The notes under the pieces: generated by a model | Databases searched by the model: none | Told to the model about the DNA's origin: nothing | What the model saw: only the letters and a program-made list of their open reading frames with translations | Shown: positions 56,042-63,235 of the stretch, in pieces | Numbering within the stretch: position 1 is the first letter of the stretch | How the letters are laid out: every line of letters begins with the position of its first letter | Translations under genes and position numbers: made by a program | Assembly (NCBI RefSeq): GCF_000426045.1 | Contig: NZ_AUEP01000004.1 | Coordinates: forward strand, 1 to 64,000 | DNA length: 64,000 nucleotides | Reading direction: 5' to 3' | Source of the DNA: Marmoricola sp. URHB0036 | GTDB lineage: Bacteria; Actinomycetota; Actinomycetes; Propionibacteriales; Nocardioidaceae

Positions 56042-57505
56042 ATGAGTGCGATGGACATGCCCGCCGAGCAGCCGATCGCCGCCTCCCGGGCCAAGGCGAA
56101 GGCGCCGACCACCGCGTGGATCTCGTGGGTCGCGCTGGCCATGATGACGACCAGCTCGGTGGCCAGCCTGCGCGCCGCACCGACCATGGCGGTCTACGGC
56201 CTCGCCTGCGTGTTCCTCTACCTCGTCCCCGCTGTGGTGTTCCTGTTGCCGACCTCGTTGGTCTCGGCCGAGCTCGCGTCCGGCTACGAGGGCGGCATCT
56301 ACAAGTGGGTCTCCCAGGGCATCTCCAAGCCGATGGGGTTCCTGGCGGTGTGGTGCCAGTTCGCGATGACGATCTTCTACTACCCCAGCCTGCTCGGGTT
56401 CGTCGCGAGCACGCTGGCCTACGTGATCAACCCGGCGCTGGCCACGAGCGGGGTGTGGACGGCCATCGTCATCGTGGTCGTCTACTGGACCGGGGTCTGG
56501 GTCTCCTCGAGAGGTACGTCGGGCGTGGCGGGCCTCGCGAGCATGGGCCTGATCATCGGCACGCTCATCCCGGGCGTGGTCCTGATCTTCCTCGCTGCGC
56601 TCTTCCTCGGGCAGGGCAACCCGTCCGCGGCACCGATGGACTCCTCTCACCTGTTGCCGGCCTGGGCCGGCCTCTCCAGCCTCGTGCTGATCGTCAACAA
56701 CTTCCTGTCCTACTCGGGCATGGAGATGAACGCGGTGCACGTGAGCTCGCTGAAGAACCCGGGCAAGGAGTTCCCCAAGGCGATGTTCCTCGCGATGGGC
56801 CTGGTGCTGGCGATCTTCATCCTGCCGGCCCTGGCGATCAGCTGGGTGGTGCCGGCCGACCAGCTGTCCCTGACCGCGGGTGTGATGCAGGCCTTTGACG
56901 CCGTGTTCGCCGAGTTCAACACCCAGTGGCTGACCCCGATCTTCGGCATCATGCTCGTGGCCGCTTCTCTCGGCGGGATGCTCACCTGGCTGGCCGGTCC
57001 GTCGAAGGGGCTGCTGCTGATCTCCCGCGAGGAGGGCTACCTCCCGCCGTACCTCCAGGCGCTGAACAAGCACGGCGTGCAGCAGAACATCCTGGTCACC
57101 CAGGGCGCGCTCACCACGGTCATCGCCCTCGGCTACGCCCTCATCCCCGACGTGTCGAGCGCCTACTGGATCTTCTCGGTGATCACCACGCAGGTGTACC
57201 TGATCATGTACCTGCTGATGTTCGTCGCCGCCGTACGGCTCAGGCGCAACGACCCCGACCATCCCCGCGGCTACCGGGCACCCATGCTCGTCGGCCTGTG
57301 CGGCGTCGGCCTGGCGTCCTCGCTGGCCGCCCTGCTGATCGGCTTCATCCCACCCTCCCAGTTCGGCGGCGGCAGCGGGTGGAGCTACTTCCTGATCGTC
57401 GGCGGCGGAGCCCTCGGCCTGGGCCTGCTGGTGCCGTTCCTGTTCTACCGGCTGCGCAAGCCCTCGTGGAAGCAGCCGATTCCGGCGGAGGGAGAGGCGT
57501 CATGA
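56042..57505 (+). CDS. APC-family amino acid permease (GadC/YjeM-like)
   Basis: A 487-residue permease with about 12 hydrophobic helices. The first helix region reads MTTSSVASLRAAPTMAVYGLACVFLYLVPA, split by the unwound segment typical of the LeuT-fold glutamate/GABA-antiporter branch. Other family segments are SAELASGYEGGIYKWVSQGI (about residue 77) and NNFLSYSGMEMNAVHVSSLKNP (about 220-240). An AGGAGG ribosome site precedes the ATG. The family moves amino acids or exchanges them for their decarboxylation products. The stop overlaps the start of the small membrane protein. Confidence 0.92.
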   Translation: MSAMDMPAEQPIAASRAKAKAPTTAWISWVALAMMTTSSVASLRAAPTMAVYGLACVFLYLVPAVVFLLPTSLVSAELASGYEGGIYKWVSQGISKPMGFLAVWCQFAMTIFYYPSLLGFVASTLAYVINPALATSGVWTAIVIVVVYWTGVWVSSRGTSGVAGLASMGLIIGTLIPGVVLIFLAALFLGQGNPSAAPMDSSHLLPAWAGLSSLVLIVNNFLSYSGMEMNAVHVSSLKNPGKEFPKAMFLAMGLVLAIFILPALAISWVVPADQLSLTAGVMQAFDAVFAEFNTQWLTPIFGIMLVAASLGGMLTWLAGPSKGLLLISREEGYLPPYLQALNKHGVQQNILVTQGALTTVIALGYALIPDVSSAYWIFSVITTQVYLIMYLLMFVAAVRLRRNDPDHPRGYRAPMLVGLCGVGLASSLAALLIGFIPPSQFGGGSGWSYFLIVGGGALGLGLLVPFLFYRLRKPSWKQPIPAEGEAS

Positions 57506-57948
57506 GCGAGTACGCACCCGAGCCCGAGCACCACAACCGTTGGGTCTACTGGGGGGCCTGGATCATCCTGGGCGTCTTCATCGTGATCGGGCTGTTCACC
57601 TTCAGCTCGGCCAACAAGAGCAGCAAGGCCAACGACAAGGCCGACCAGCTGATCACCGCGCTCAAGGACGCCGGCGCCCAGCACGTGCCGTCGAAGGACC
57701 AGCTGGTGCGGGTGCTCGGCTCCGACGGTGGCGCCATCTGTGAGAACCCCGGGGACGCCCTGGCCCAGGCCACGCTCTACTCGATGCTCAGCACCGGCTC
57801 CAGCGGGCCGGGGATGCGGCCGATCGTCGCCGACAAGCGCGCCGTCCTCGGCGAGCTGGCCGTCATCCAGGTCTACTGCCCCGAGGCACTCGACGACTTC
57901 AAGAGCTACGTCAGCGACCTCAAGTACGCCGACACGGTGGAACAGTGA
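57502..57948 (+). CDS. Small single-pass membrane protein of unknown function
   Basis: A 148-residue protein with one N-terminal helix (VYWGAWIILGVFIVIGLFTF, residues about 15-34) and an extracytoplasmic domain of about 110 residues with two cysteines (GGAICENPG and VIQVYCPEAL) that may form a disulfide. No known domain is recognised. The start and stop overlap the permease and M20 peptidase genes (ATGA, GTGA), so it is made in fixed proportion to them. Possible roles are accessory subunit of the permease or a substrate-sensing partner; both are inference. Confidence 0.78.
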   Translation: MSEYAPEPEHHNRWVYWGAWIILGVFIVIGLFTFSSANKSSKANDKADQLITALKDAGAQHVPSKDQLVRVLGSDGGAICENPGDALAQATLYSMLSTGSSGPGMRPIVADKRAVLGELAVIQVYCPEALDDFKSYVSDLKYADTVEQ

Positions 57949-59297
57949 GCAGCGATCTCGGGCAGCAGATCAGCGCCTTGATGCCGCGCGTCCGTTCCGA
58001 GCTGGCCGAGCTGGTCTCGATCAGGTCGGTGGCCGATGCGCGGCAGTTCCCGCCCGAGGAATGTGCCCGCGCGGCCAACTGGGTGGTCGACGCCTTCCGT
58101 GAGGAGGGCTTCACCGACATCGGCCTGCACGAGACCGCGGACGGCAGCAACGCCGTGGTGGGCAGCCGGCCCGGGCCCGGAGCCTCCGCGCCGACCGTGC
58201 TGCTCTACGCCCACTACGACGTGCAGCCGCCACTCGACGACGACGCCTGGCGGACCCCGCCCTTCGAGCTGACCGAGGTCGACGGCCGGTGGTTCGGCCG
58301 TGGCGCAGCGGACTGCAAGGGCAACATCCTGATGCACCTGACCGCGCTGCGTGCACTGGGCTCGGAGGTGCCGGTGAACCTCAAGCTGGTCGTCGAGGGC
58401 TCCGAGGAGCAGGGCACCGGTGGGCTCGAGGACTTCGTGCCCAAGAACGCCGAGCTGCTCCGCGCCGACGCGATCCTGGTCTGCGACACCGGCAACGCGG
58501 CAGTCGGTGTGCCCGCAGTGACGGTCAGCCTGCGCGGGATGGTCAACGTCGTGGTGCACGTCGAGGCGCTGCCCGGTGAGCTGCACTCCGGCATGTTCGG
58601 CGGTCCTGCCCCCGACGCGTTGGCCGCCCTGGTCTCCATCCTGGCCAGCCTTCGGGACGCACAGGGCGAGACCACGGTCGAGGGCCTCCAGCACGACCAG
58701 ACCTGGGCCGGAGCGCCGTACGACCCGGATGCGTTCAGGAGCGACGCGAGCATGGGCAGCGGGGAGTCCCTGCTGGGCGCCGGCACCGTCTCGGACATGC
58801 TCTGGGCGCGCCCCGCTCTCACGATCCTGGGCATCGACTGCCCGCCCGTGGTCGGCTCCACCGCGGCCATCGTGCCGCGGGCCAGTGCCCGGCTGAACCT
58901 CCGGATCCCGCCGGGCACCGACCCCGACCAGGCCGAGGCCGCGCTGACGGCCCACCTGCGTGCGGCCGCACCCTGGGGCGTCACGGTCACGACGGAGATC
59001 GAGGCGACCGGCAGTCCGTTCCGCGCAGAGACCGACGGCCCGGCGTACGACGCCATGCGGAAGGCGATGAGCGAGGCCTACGGGCGCGACATGGTGCTTC
59101 TCGGACAGGGCGGATCCATCCCGTTGTGCAACGTCTTCCACGAGACCTATCCCGACGCCGAGCTGTTGCTGATGGGCGTCGAGGAACCGCTGGCGCTCAT
59201 CCACGCGCCCAACGAGAGCGTGGATCCCGGCGAGATCGAGCGCGTCGCCACCGCCGAGGCGCGCTTCCTCCAGGAGTACGCCGCCGCGAGGGGATGA
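57945..59297 (+). CDS. M20-family metallopeptidase (dipeptidase-like)
   Basis: A 450-residue zinc peptidase of the CNDP/PepV-like branch. Metal and catalytic residues are visible: LLYAHYDVQPP (His and catalytic Asp, about residue 87), GRGAADCKGN (bridging Asp, about 120), VVEGSEEQGTGGLEDF (catalytic Glu and metal Glu, about 150) and the dimerisation-domain segment LPGELHSGMFGG (about 212). These enzymes split dipeptides such as carnosine or Xaa-amino acid pairs. GTG start overlaps the preceding stop. Downstream the VOC protein begins after 7 bp. Confidence 0.93.
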   Translation: MSSDLGQQISALMPRVRSELAELVSIRSVADARQFPPEECARAANWVVDAFREEGFTDIGLHETADGSNAVVGSRPGPGASAPTVLLYAHYDVQPPLDDDAWRTPPFELTEVDGRWFGRGAADCKGNILMHLTALRALGSEVPVNLKLVVEGSEEQGTGGLEDFVPKNAELLRADAILVCDTGNAAVGVPAVTVSLRGMVNVVVHVEALPGELHSGMFGGPAPDALAALVSILASLRDAQGETTVEGLQHDQTWAGAPYDPDAFRSDASMGSGESLLGAGTVSDMLWARPALTILGIDCPPVVGSTAAIVPRASARLNLRIPPGTDPDQAEAALTAHLRAAAPWGVTVTTEIEATGSPFRAETDGPAYDAMRKAMSEAYGRDMVLLGQGGSIPLCNVFHETYPDAELLLMGVEEPLALIHAPNESVDPGEIERVATAEARFLQEYAAARG

Positions 59298-59304
59298 TGG
59301 TGGG

Positions 59305-59688
59305 ATGGCCGTCCAGTTGAACCACACGATCGTGCACGCCCACGACAAGCAGGAGACCGCCCGCCATCTCGTGGAGATCCTCGGCCTCCCGGAGCCACGA
59401 CCCTACGGACCGTTCCTCGAGGTCAAGGTGGCCAACGAGGTGTCCCTCGACGTCGCCGACAGCGAGGGAAAGCCGCGCTCGCAGCACTACGCGTTCCTGG
59501 TCTCCGAGGAGGAGTTCGACGCAATCCACGGGCGCATCGAGGAGCGCGGCCTGCCGTACTGGGCCGACCCCTTCCACCGGCTACCCGGCGAGATCAACCA
59601 CGAGGACGGCGGTCGCGGGCTCTACTGGGACGACCCCAACGGCCACGTCCTCGAGATCCTCACGGTGCCGTACGGCGGCTGGAGCTGA
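59305..59688 (+). CDS. VOC-superfamily (glyoxalase/dioxygenase-fold) protein
   Basis: A 127-residue single-module protein with the beta-alpha-beta-beta-beta fold. It begins LNHTIVHAHDKQETARHLVEILGLP and ends YWDDPNGHVLEILTVPYG, the usual C-terminal strand with a metal-ligand Glu. The first His (NHTIV) and a middle His (SQHYAFLV) complete a plausible site. The family includes glyoxalases, epimerases and extradiol dioxygenases, so no reaction is assigned. It follows the M20 peptidase closely and probably ends that operon; the last 29 bp overlap the converging PTH2-like gene. Confidence 0.87.
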   Translation: MAVQLNHTIVHAHDKQETARHLVEILGLPEPRPYGPFLEVKVANEVSLDVADSEGKPRSQHYAFLVSEEEFDAIHGRIEERGLPYWADPFHRLPGEINHEDGGRGLYWDDPNGHVLEILTVPYGGWS

Positions 59689-60331
59689 CCGGACCTGCGA
59701 CGACCGTGATGGTGCCCGGCGGGACCTCGGTGAAGCCGCCGTCGGTGACCACCACGGGCGCGTGCTCCACCAACCCGGCCCAGTCGGACTCGGCACCCAC
59801 CACGACGTCGAGCGGAGCGCCGTCGGCCACCCACCTGTCGGCGCCGTCGGCCGGCAGCCACTCCCACACCAGCTGGGCGGCGTGACCGACCTGGGCCGCC
59901 GCCTTGCCGGTCGTCAGGGTGAGGTGGGGGTTCAGCCACAACCGAACGCCGGCGCCCTCCGGCTCGTTCTCGTCCGCGTCCTCCAGGGTGAGGCCGCCGA
60001 CCTGCAGCCGTGAGATCTCCGGGTCGACCTCGTCGACCGGTCCGGGCACGTGCACCGCGACGTCGACGCCGTGGAACCGGTGCACAGCCACGCCCGCGAC
60101 GGCCAGCTGTCGGGTCCACCCGGCGCCACGGGCACGCCGGACGACCTTGCGGATGGGGCCGGAACGCCACCGCTCGGTGCGCTCGCGCACCTCGGGATCG
60201 GCGTCGGGTGCGACGAAGCCGGCCAGCGAGACGGCGACGGCCGAACCCGCCGCGCGCAGCACTGCGGTGTGCGCGGGCGACGGGTCCTTCTCGACCCGCA
60301 CGACGATCTGCATCGCCCACGGGACGCTCAT
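59660..60331 (-). CDS. Peptidyl-tRNA hydrolase 2 (PTH2)-like protein
   Basis: A 223-residue protein whose C-terminal half has the PTH2 signature: LTTGKAAAQVGHAAQLVWEWLP (blocks TTGKAAAQVGHAA; about residues 140-155), then VVVGAESDWAGLVEHAPVVVTDGGFTEVPPGTITVVA (blocks VVTDGGFTEVPPGT). PTH2 enzymes release peptides from peptidyl-tRNA. The N-terminal 100 residues form an extension of the actinobacterial type containing HFHG-like segments of unknown role. Bacteria normally rely on Pth1, so this protein is probably accessory. Its ATG overlaps the MarR stop. Confidence 0.82.
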   Translation of the reverse strand: MSVPWAMQIVVRVEKDPSPAHTAVLRAAGSAVAVSLAGFVAPDADPEVRERTERWRSGPIRKVVRRARGAGWTRQLAVAGVAVHRFHGVDVAVHVPGPVDEVDPEISRLQVGGLTLEDADENEPEGAGVRLWLNPHLTLTTGKAAAQVGHAAQLVWEWLPADGADRWVADGAPLDVVVGAESDWAGLVEHAPVVVTDGGFTEVPPGTITVVAGPVSSSRRTAP

Positions 60332-60798
60332 CGTGGCGACATCGTGCCGTCGGGGTCGATGCGTTCGAGGATGGCGCCCGCGATCGCCGCGAGCTGCTCG
60401 ACCTGCTTCGGGGTGAGGGCGTCGATCACGTTGCGGCGGACGGTGGCGACGTGACCGGGCGCCGTCTCGACGACCTTGGCCCAGCCCGCCTCGGTCAGCC
60501 GGGCGTTGGTGGCCCGGCCGTCCTCGGGACAGGGGAAGCGCTCGACCAGGCCACGCTCCTCCAGCCGTCGTACGACGTGGGAGAGGCGGGGCAGCGTGGC
60601 GTTGGTGCGTACGGCGAGGGCGGTCATCCGCAGGGTCCGCTCGGGAGCCTCGGAGAGCATGGCGAGCAGGAAGTACTCGAAGTGGGTGAGGTCGGCCTCG
60701 CGGCGCAGCTGCGTGTCGAGTACGCCGGGCAGCAGCTCCACCATCGCGATCAGGCGCACCCAGGCGGCCTGCTGCTCGTCGTCCAGCCAGTCGGTCAT
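60328..60798 (-). CDS. MarR-family transcriptional regulator
   Basis: A 156-residue winged-helix regulator. The DNA-binding part is FLLAMLSEAPERTLRMTALAVRTNATLPRLSHVVRRLEERGLVERFPCPEDGRATNARLTEAG (blocks TLPRLSHVVRRLEERGLV and PEDGRATNARLT, residues about 60-108). MarR proteins act as dimers on 16-20-bp palindromes and respond to phenolics or oxidants. It is divergent from the F420-reductase-like gene, whose promoter holds a perfect matching palindrome at 60850-60869. Regulation of that gene is therefore likely. Confidence 0.93.
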   Translation of the reverse strand: MTDWLDDEQQAAWVRLIAMVELLPGVLDTQLRREADLTHFEYFLLAMLSEAPERTLRMTALAVRTNATLPRLSHVVRRLEERGLVERFPCPEDGRATNARLTEAGWAKVVETAPGHVATVRRNVIDALTPKQVEQLAAIAGAILERIDPDGTMSPR

Positions 60799-60819
60799 GG
60801 CACCACTCTAACGGATTAC

Positions 60820-60848
60820 TTGACGCTACAACTTAATCGTCGTACGGT
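60820..60848 (+). promoter_or_regulatory. Predicted sigma-70-type promoter of the F420-reductase-like gene
   Basis: A TTGACG -35 element (60820-60825), a 17-bp spacer and a TACGGT -10 element (60843-60848). The expected start point lies within the following palindrome, so repressor binding would block initiation. The AT content is clearly higher here than in flanking DNA. Confidence 0.6.
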
Positions 60849-60849
60849 C

Positions 60850-60869
60850 TTAGTTGTAGGAACAACTAA
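60850..60869. promoter_or_regulatory. Predicted MarR operator
   Basis: TTAGTTGTAGGAACAACTAA, perfect 8-bp arms around a 4-bp centre, immediately downstream of the -10 element and 17 bp before the ATG at 60887. A partial copy of one arm (CTACAACTTA) lies at 60826-60835 between the promoter elements. The divergent MarR gene at 60328-60798 is the obvious candidate regulator. Confidence 0.75.
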
Positions 60870-60886
60870 CTGACCAGGAGCAGACC

Positions 60887-61462
60887 ATGGCACACATCAG
60901 CATCATCGGCACCGGCAACATGGGGCAGGCCATCGCGGCCATCGCCGGCAAGGGCGCCCACACCGTCGAGCAGCTCAACACCTCCGACGCCGACAAGCAG
61001 GTCACCGGCGACATCGTCGTCCTGGCCGTCCCCTACCCCGCCGTCGAGGGCGTGCTCGCGCAGCGCGGCGAGAGCCTCGCCGGCAAGATCGTCGTGGACA
61101 TCACCAACCCCCTGAACTTCGAGACGTTCGACTCGCTCGTCGTCCCCGCCGACAGCTCGGCCACTGCCGTGATCGCCGCGGCCCTGCCGGACTCCCGCGT
61201 GGTCAAGGCGTTCAACACCAACTTCGCCTCGACCCTCGCGTCGGGTGCCGTCGGCGCGCTGACCACCACCGTGCTGATCGCCGGTGACGACGCCGACGCC
61301 AAGGCTCAGGTCGCCGAGATCGTCACGGCCGGGCGCCTCGAGGCCATCGACACCGGCTCCCTCAGCCGTGCCCGCGAGCTCGAAGCCATCGGCTTCCTGC
61401 AGATCAAGCTCGCAGCCGCCGAGAAGGTCTCCTGGACCGGAGGCTTCGGCATCGTTGCCTGA
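60887..61462 (+). CDS. NADPH-dependent F420 reductase-like dinucleotide-binding protein
   Basis: A 191-residue protein of the F420H2:NADP oxidoreductase/DUF2520-like Rossmann family. The cofactor loop is ISIIGTGNMGQAIAAIAG (about residue 4), followed by DIVVLAVPYPAVEGVL (about 45), VVDITNPLN (about 72) and VVKAFNTNFASTLASG (about 105), the segments expected for the family. It may shuttle reducing equivalents between NADPH and F420 or act as a redox-linked reductase. ATG 60887 follows AGGAGCAG. It is under a clear MarR-type operator, suggesting induction by an oxidant or phenolic compound. Confidence 0.87.
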   Translation: MAHISIIGTGNMGQAIAAIAGKGAHTVEQLNTSDADKQVTGDIVVLAVPYPAVEGVLAQRGESLAGKIVVDITNPLNFETFDSLVVPADSSATAVIAAALPDSRVVKAFNTNFASTLASGAVGALTTTVLIAGDDADAKAQVAEIVTAGRLEAIDTGSLSRARELEAIGFLQIKLAAAEKVSWTGGFGIVA

Positions 61463-61468
61463 ATTGTC

Positions 61469-61611
61469 TTGGCCCCGATCGTGATCTCCATCGTGGTCGT
61501 CCTCGTCGTGGTGTTCGGCACCGCGGCCTGGATGGACCGGAAGCGTCGCCATCTCGCCGTACCCGGCTGGAGGACAAGGAGAAGGGCGGCCGGTGGGGCG
61601 CCGGCATGTGA
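61469..61611 (+). other. Possible small membrane protein, frame broken by one base
   Basis: A TTG or GTG start (61469 or 61481) gives one hydrophobic helix (IVISIVVVLVVVFGTAAWM) followed by DRKRRHLAVPGW. In this frame the sequence then loses protein-like character. Adding one G to the GG at 61569-61570 gives EDKEKGGRWGAGM and a stop at 61609-61611, which looks like a natural C-terminus. The product would be about 47 residues. This is a weak call based on sequence plausibility alone. Confidence 0.3.
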
Positions 61612-61629
61612 GCCCGACCTGCGATCCGG

Positions 61630-61679
61630 GTTGACGGAACGTTCCGTCACCACCGCGTTTGTCGGAACGTTCCGTCAAC
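61630..61679. repeat. Nested double palindrome (17-bp inverted repeats, each itself palindromic)
   Basis: GTTGACGGAACGTTCCG (61630-61646) is perfectly inverted at 61663-61679 (CGGAACGTTCCGTCAAC) with a 16-bp spacer. Each arm is centred on a smaller perfect palindrome: TGACGGAACGTTCCGTCA (61632-61649) and CGGAACGTTCCG (61663-61674). The half-site form resembles TetR-family operators, and two sites 31 bp apart would place two dimers on nearly the same DNA face. No regulator gene is adjacent. Confidence 0.8.
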
Positions 61680-61742
61680 GCGCAGGCCAGGTGGCGACGC
61701 CGTCTCGTTGCGTCGACGGGGGCACTGGGCGACGCTCACGCC

Positions 61743-61868
61743 GTGGAGTTCTTCTGCTACCACCGCGATCGCGCAGGATCGACGCCGCTGCGAGAGCGGA
61801 TGGTGGAGGAGCACTGGTCGTACATGGACCGGTTCGCCGACACCATGATCGCCCGCGGACCGACCTGA
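61743..61868 (+). pseudogene. Truncated YCII-domain protein remnant
   Basis: A GTG-started frame of 41 codons, VEFFCYHRDRAGSTPLRERM followed by VEEHWSYMDRFADTMIARGPT, matches the first third of YciI-like (YCII-related) proteins, including the conserved EEHWSYMDRF and RGPT segments, then stops. The family is normally about 95-130 residues, so the catalytic C-terminal part is missing; the next gene begins 18 bp later on the other strand. It is probably a deletion remnant. Its upstream region contains the double palindrome. Confidence 0.65.
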
Positions 61869-61886
61869 GCATCCGATCCCGTCGAG

Positions 61887-62528
61887 CTACAGCACCCCGT
61901 CGAGCGAGTGCGCGCCGTACCTCGCCTTGGCCGCGAGGTAGCGGCCGTTGGCCGGTGACAGGTGCACCATCGTCGGGACCTGCTCGGTGACGGTGATGCC
62001 CAGCCCGTCGAGCTGGGCGGCCTTGTCCGGGTTGTTGCTGAGCAGCTCGATGCGCGGCTCCCCCAACGCCCGCAGCATCTGGGCCGCGGGGGTGTAGTCG
62101 CGCGCGTCGGCCGCGCAGCCGAGGGCGAGGTTGGCCTGGTAGGTGTCGAGTCCGTCGTCCTGGAGCAGGTAGGCGTCGAGCTTGCGGTAGAGGCCGATGC
62201 CGCGCCCTTCCTGGCGGAGGTAGAGCAGGTAGCCGCCGCTGTCGGTGATCCGCTCGACCGACTCGCGCAGCTGCGGTCCGCAGTCGCAGCGCTGGCTGCC
62301 GAAGACGTCGCCGGTCAGGCACTCGCTGTGCAGCCGGACCAGGGGCGGGTCGTCGGCGCGGGAGGCCACCGGGCGCACCCGGTCGCCGAGCCCGAGCGCG
62401 AGGTGCTCCCGGCCGTCGACGAGGTCGTGGAAGGTGAAGACACGGGCATCGGCGGCGTACCCGTCGGCGAACTCCAACGGGATGACGAGCTGGGTGCGGA
62501 TCGTGGCCGTCGGTGGTCGGGTGCTCAT
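61887..62528 (-). CDS. ribA: GTP cyclohydrolase II (RibA type)
   Basis: A 213-residue zinc enzyme that opens the imidazole ring of GTP to 2,5-diamino-6-ribosylamino-4-pyrimidinone phosphate. The zinc site is SECLTGDVFGSQRCDCGPQL (three Cys, about residues 70-83), then LLYLRQEGRGIGLYRKLDAYLLQD (blocks RQEGRGIGL; about 105) and LLSNNPDKAAQLDGLGI (about 160). It is a stand-alone enzyme without the RibB half found in many riboflavin operons. The start overlaps the stop of the RibD-type reductase (ATGA), and a flippase-like gene precedes that. No ribE, ribH or ribB is present, so this may serve a pterin- or deazaflavin-like pathway rather than bulk riboflavin. Confidence 0.93.
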   Translation of the reverse strand: MSTRPPTATIRTQLVIPLEFADGYAADARVFTFHDLVDGREHLALGLGDRVRPVASRADDPPLVRLHSECLTGDVFGSQRCDCGPQLRESVERITDSGGYLLYLRQEGRGIGLYRKLDAYLLQDDGLDTYQANLALGCAADARDYTPAAQMLRALGEPRIELLSNNPDKAAQLDGLGITVTEQVPTMVHLSPANGRYLAAKARYGAHSLDGVL

Positions 62529-63235
62529 GCGCTCTCCTCGGTCAGGTCCAGGCAGAAACGGGACGAGAGCGCATAGCGGAGGAGCACGACGTCCCCGATC
62601 GGACGCACCTCCGCGAGCCTCGCCCGGCGGCCGGGGTGGAAGGGGAAGCGGCCGTCGCCCACGAACCGGCTGGCTCGCGAGTCGCCCACGAAGAACGGCG
62701 CCACCACCAGCTGCAGCTCGTCGGCCAGGTCGGCGGTGAGGAACTGGGTGTGCACTGTGCCGCCGCCCTCGACCATCAGCCGGCGTACGCCGCGTGTCCG
62801 CAGGTCCTCGCTCATCCGGCGTACGTCGACCGGGCGACCGCCGTCGACCACCGTGGCGGCGGCGCCGAGCCGTCGCCTGGTCGACAGCACGGCGTCGCTG
62901 GCGCAGTAGACGAGCTTCTCGGAGTCGCCGGTGGCGAAGAAGTCGGCGCACGGGTCGAGGTCGCCCTGCCGGGTGAGCGTGACCTTGACCGGTGAGCGAC
63001 GCAGACCGCGGGCGGCACGCTGCTCGACGCGCGCCGGGTGGCGGACGAGCAGCCGCGGGTTGTCGTGGCGGATGGTCGCCGCACCGACCATGATCGCGTC
63101 GCACCCGGCGCGGATCTCGTCGACCCGGTCGAGATCGGCCTCGTTGGAGAGGATCAACCGCTCGCCGGTGCCGCGGTCGAGGTACCCGTCGATCGAGATG
63201 CCGCAGCTGAGCAAGGTGTAGGGACGTTCAGGCAT
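62525..63235 (-). CDS. RibD C-terminal-type pyrimidine reductase
   Basis: A 236-residue reductase of the RibD_C/DHFR superfamily. The N-terminus LLSCGISIDGYLDR and the cofactor region DAIMVGAATIRHDNPRLLVR (blocks VGAATIRHDNPRLLV; about residues 50-65) are close to the RibD reductase domain, as are MVEGGGTVHTQFL (about 150) and ADELQLVVAPFFVGD. It would reduce the ribosylaminopyrimidine made after GTP cyclohydrolase II. There is no deaminase domain, so the other step must come from elsewhere. Coupled to ribA and, by 8 bp overlap, to the membrane protein gene upstream. Confidence 0.9.
   Translation of the reverse strand: MPERPYTLLSCGISIDGYLDRGTGERLILSNEADLDRVDEIRAGCDAIMVGAATIRHDNPRLLVRHPARVEQRAARGLRRSPVKVTLTRQGDLDPCADFFATGDSEKLVYCASDAVLSTRRRLGAAATVVDGGRPVDVRRMSEDLRTRGVRRLMVEGGGTVHTQFLTADLADELQLVVAPFFVGDSRASRFVGDGRFPFHPGRRARLAEVRPIGDVVLLRYALSSRFCLDLTEESA

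Noticed and set aside
61469-61990. 173-codon ORF running through the double palindrome and the ribA 3' end
   Set aside because: Only the first helix looks protein-like; the rest overlaps regulatory repeats, the YCII remnant and ribA.
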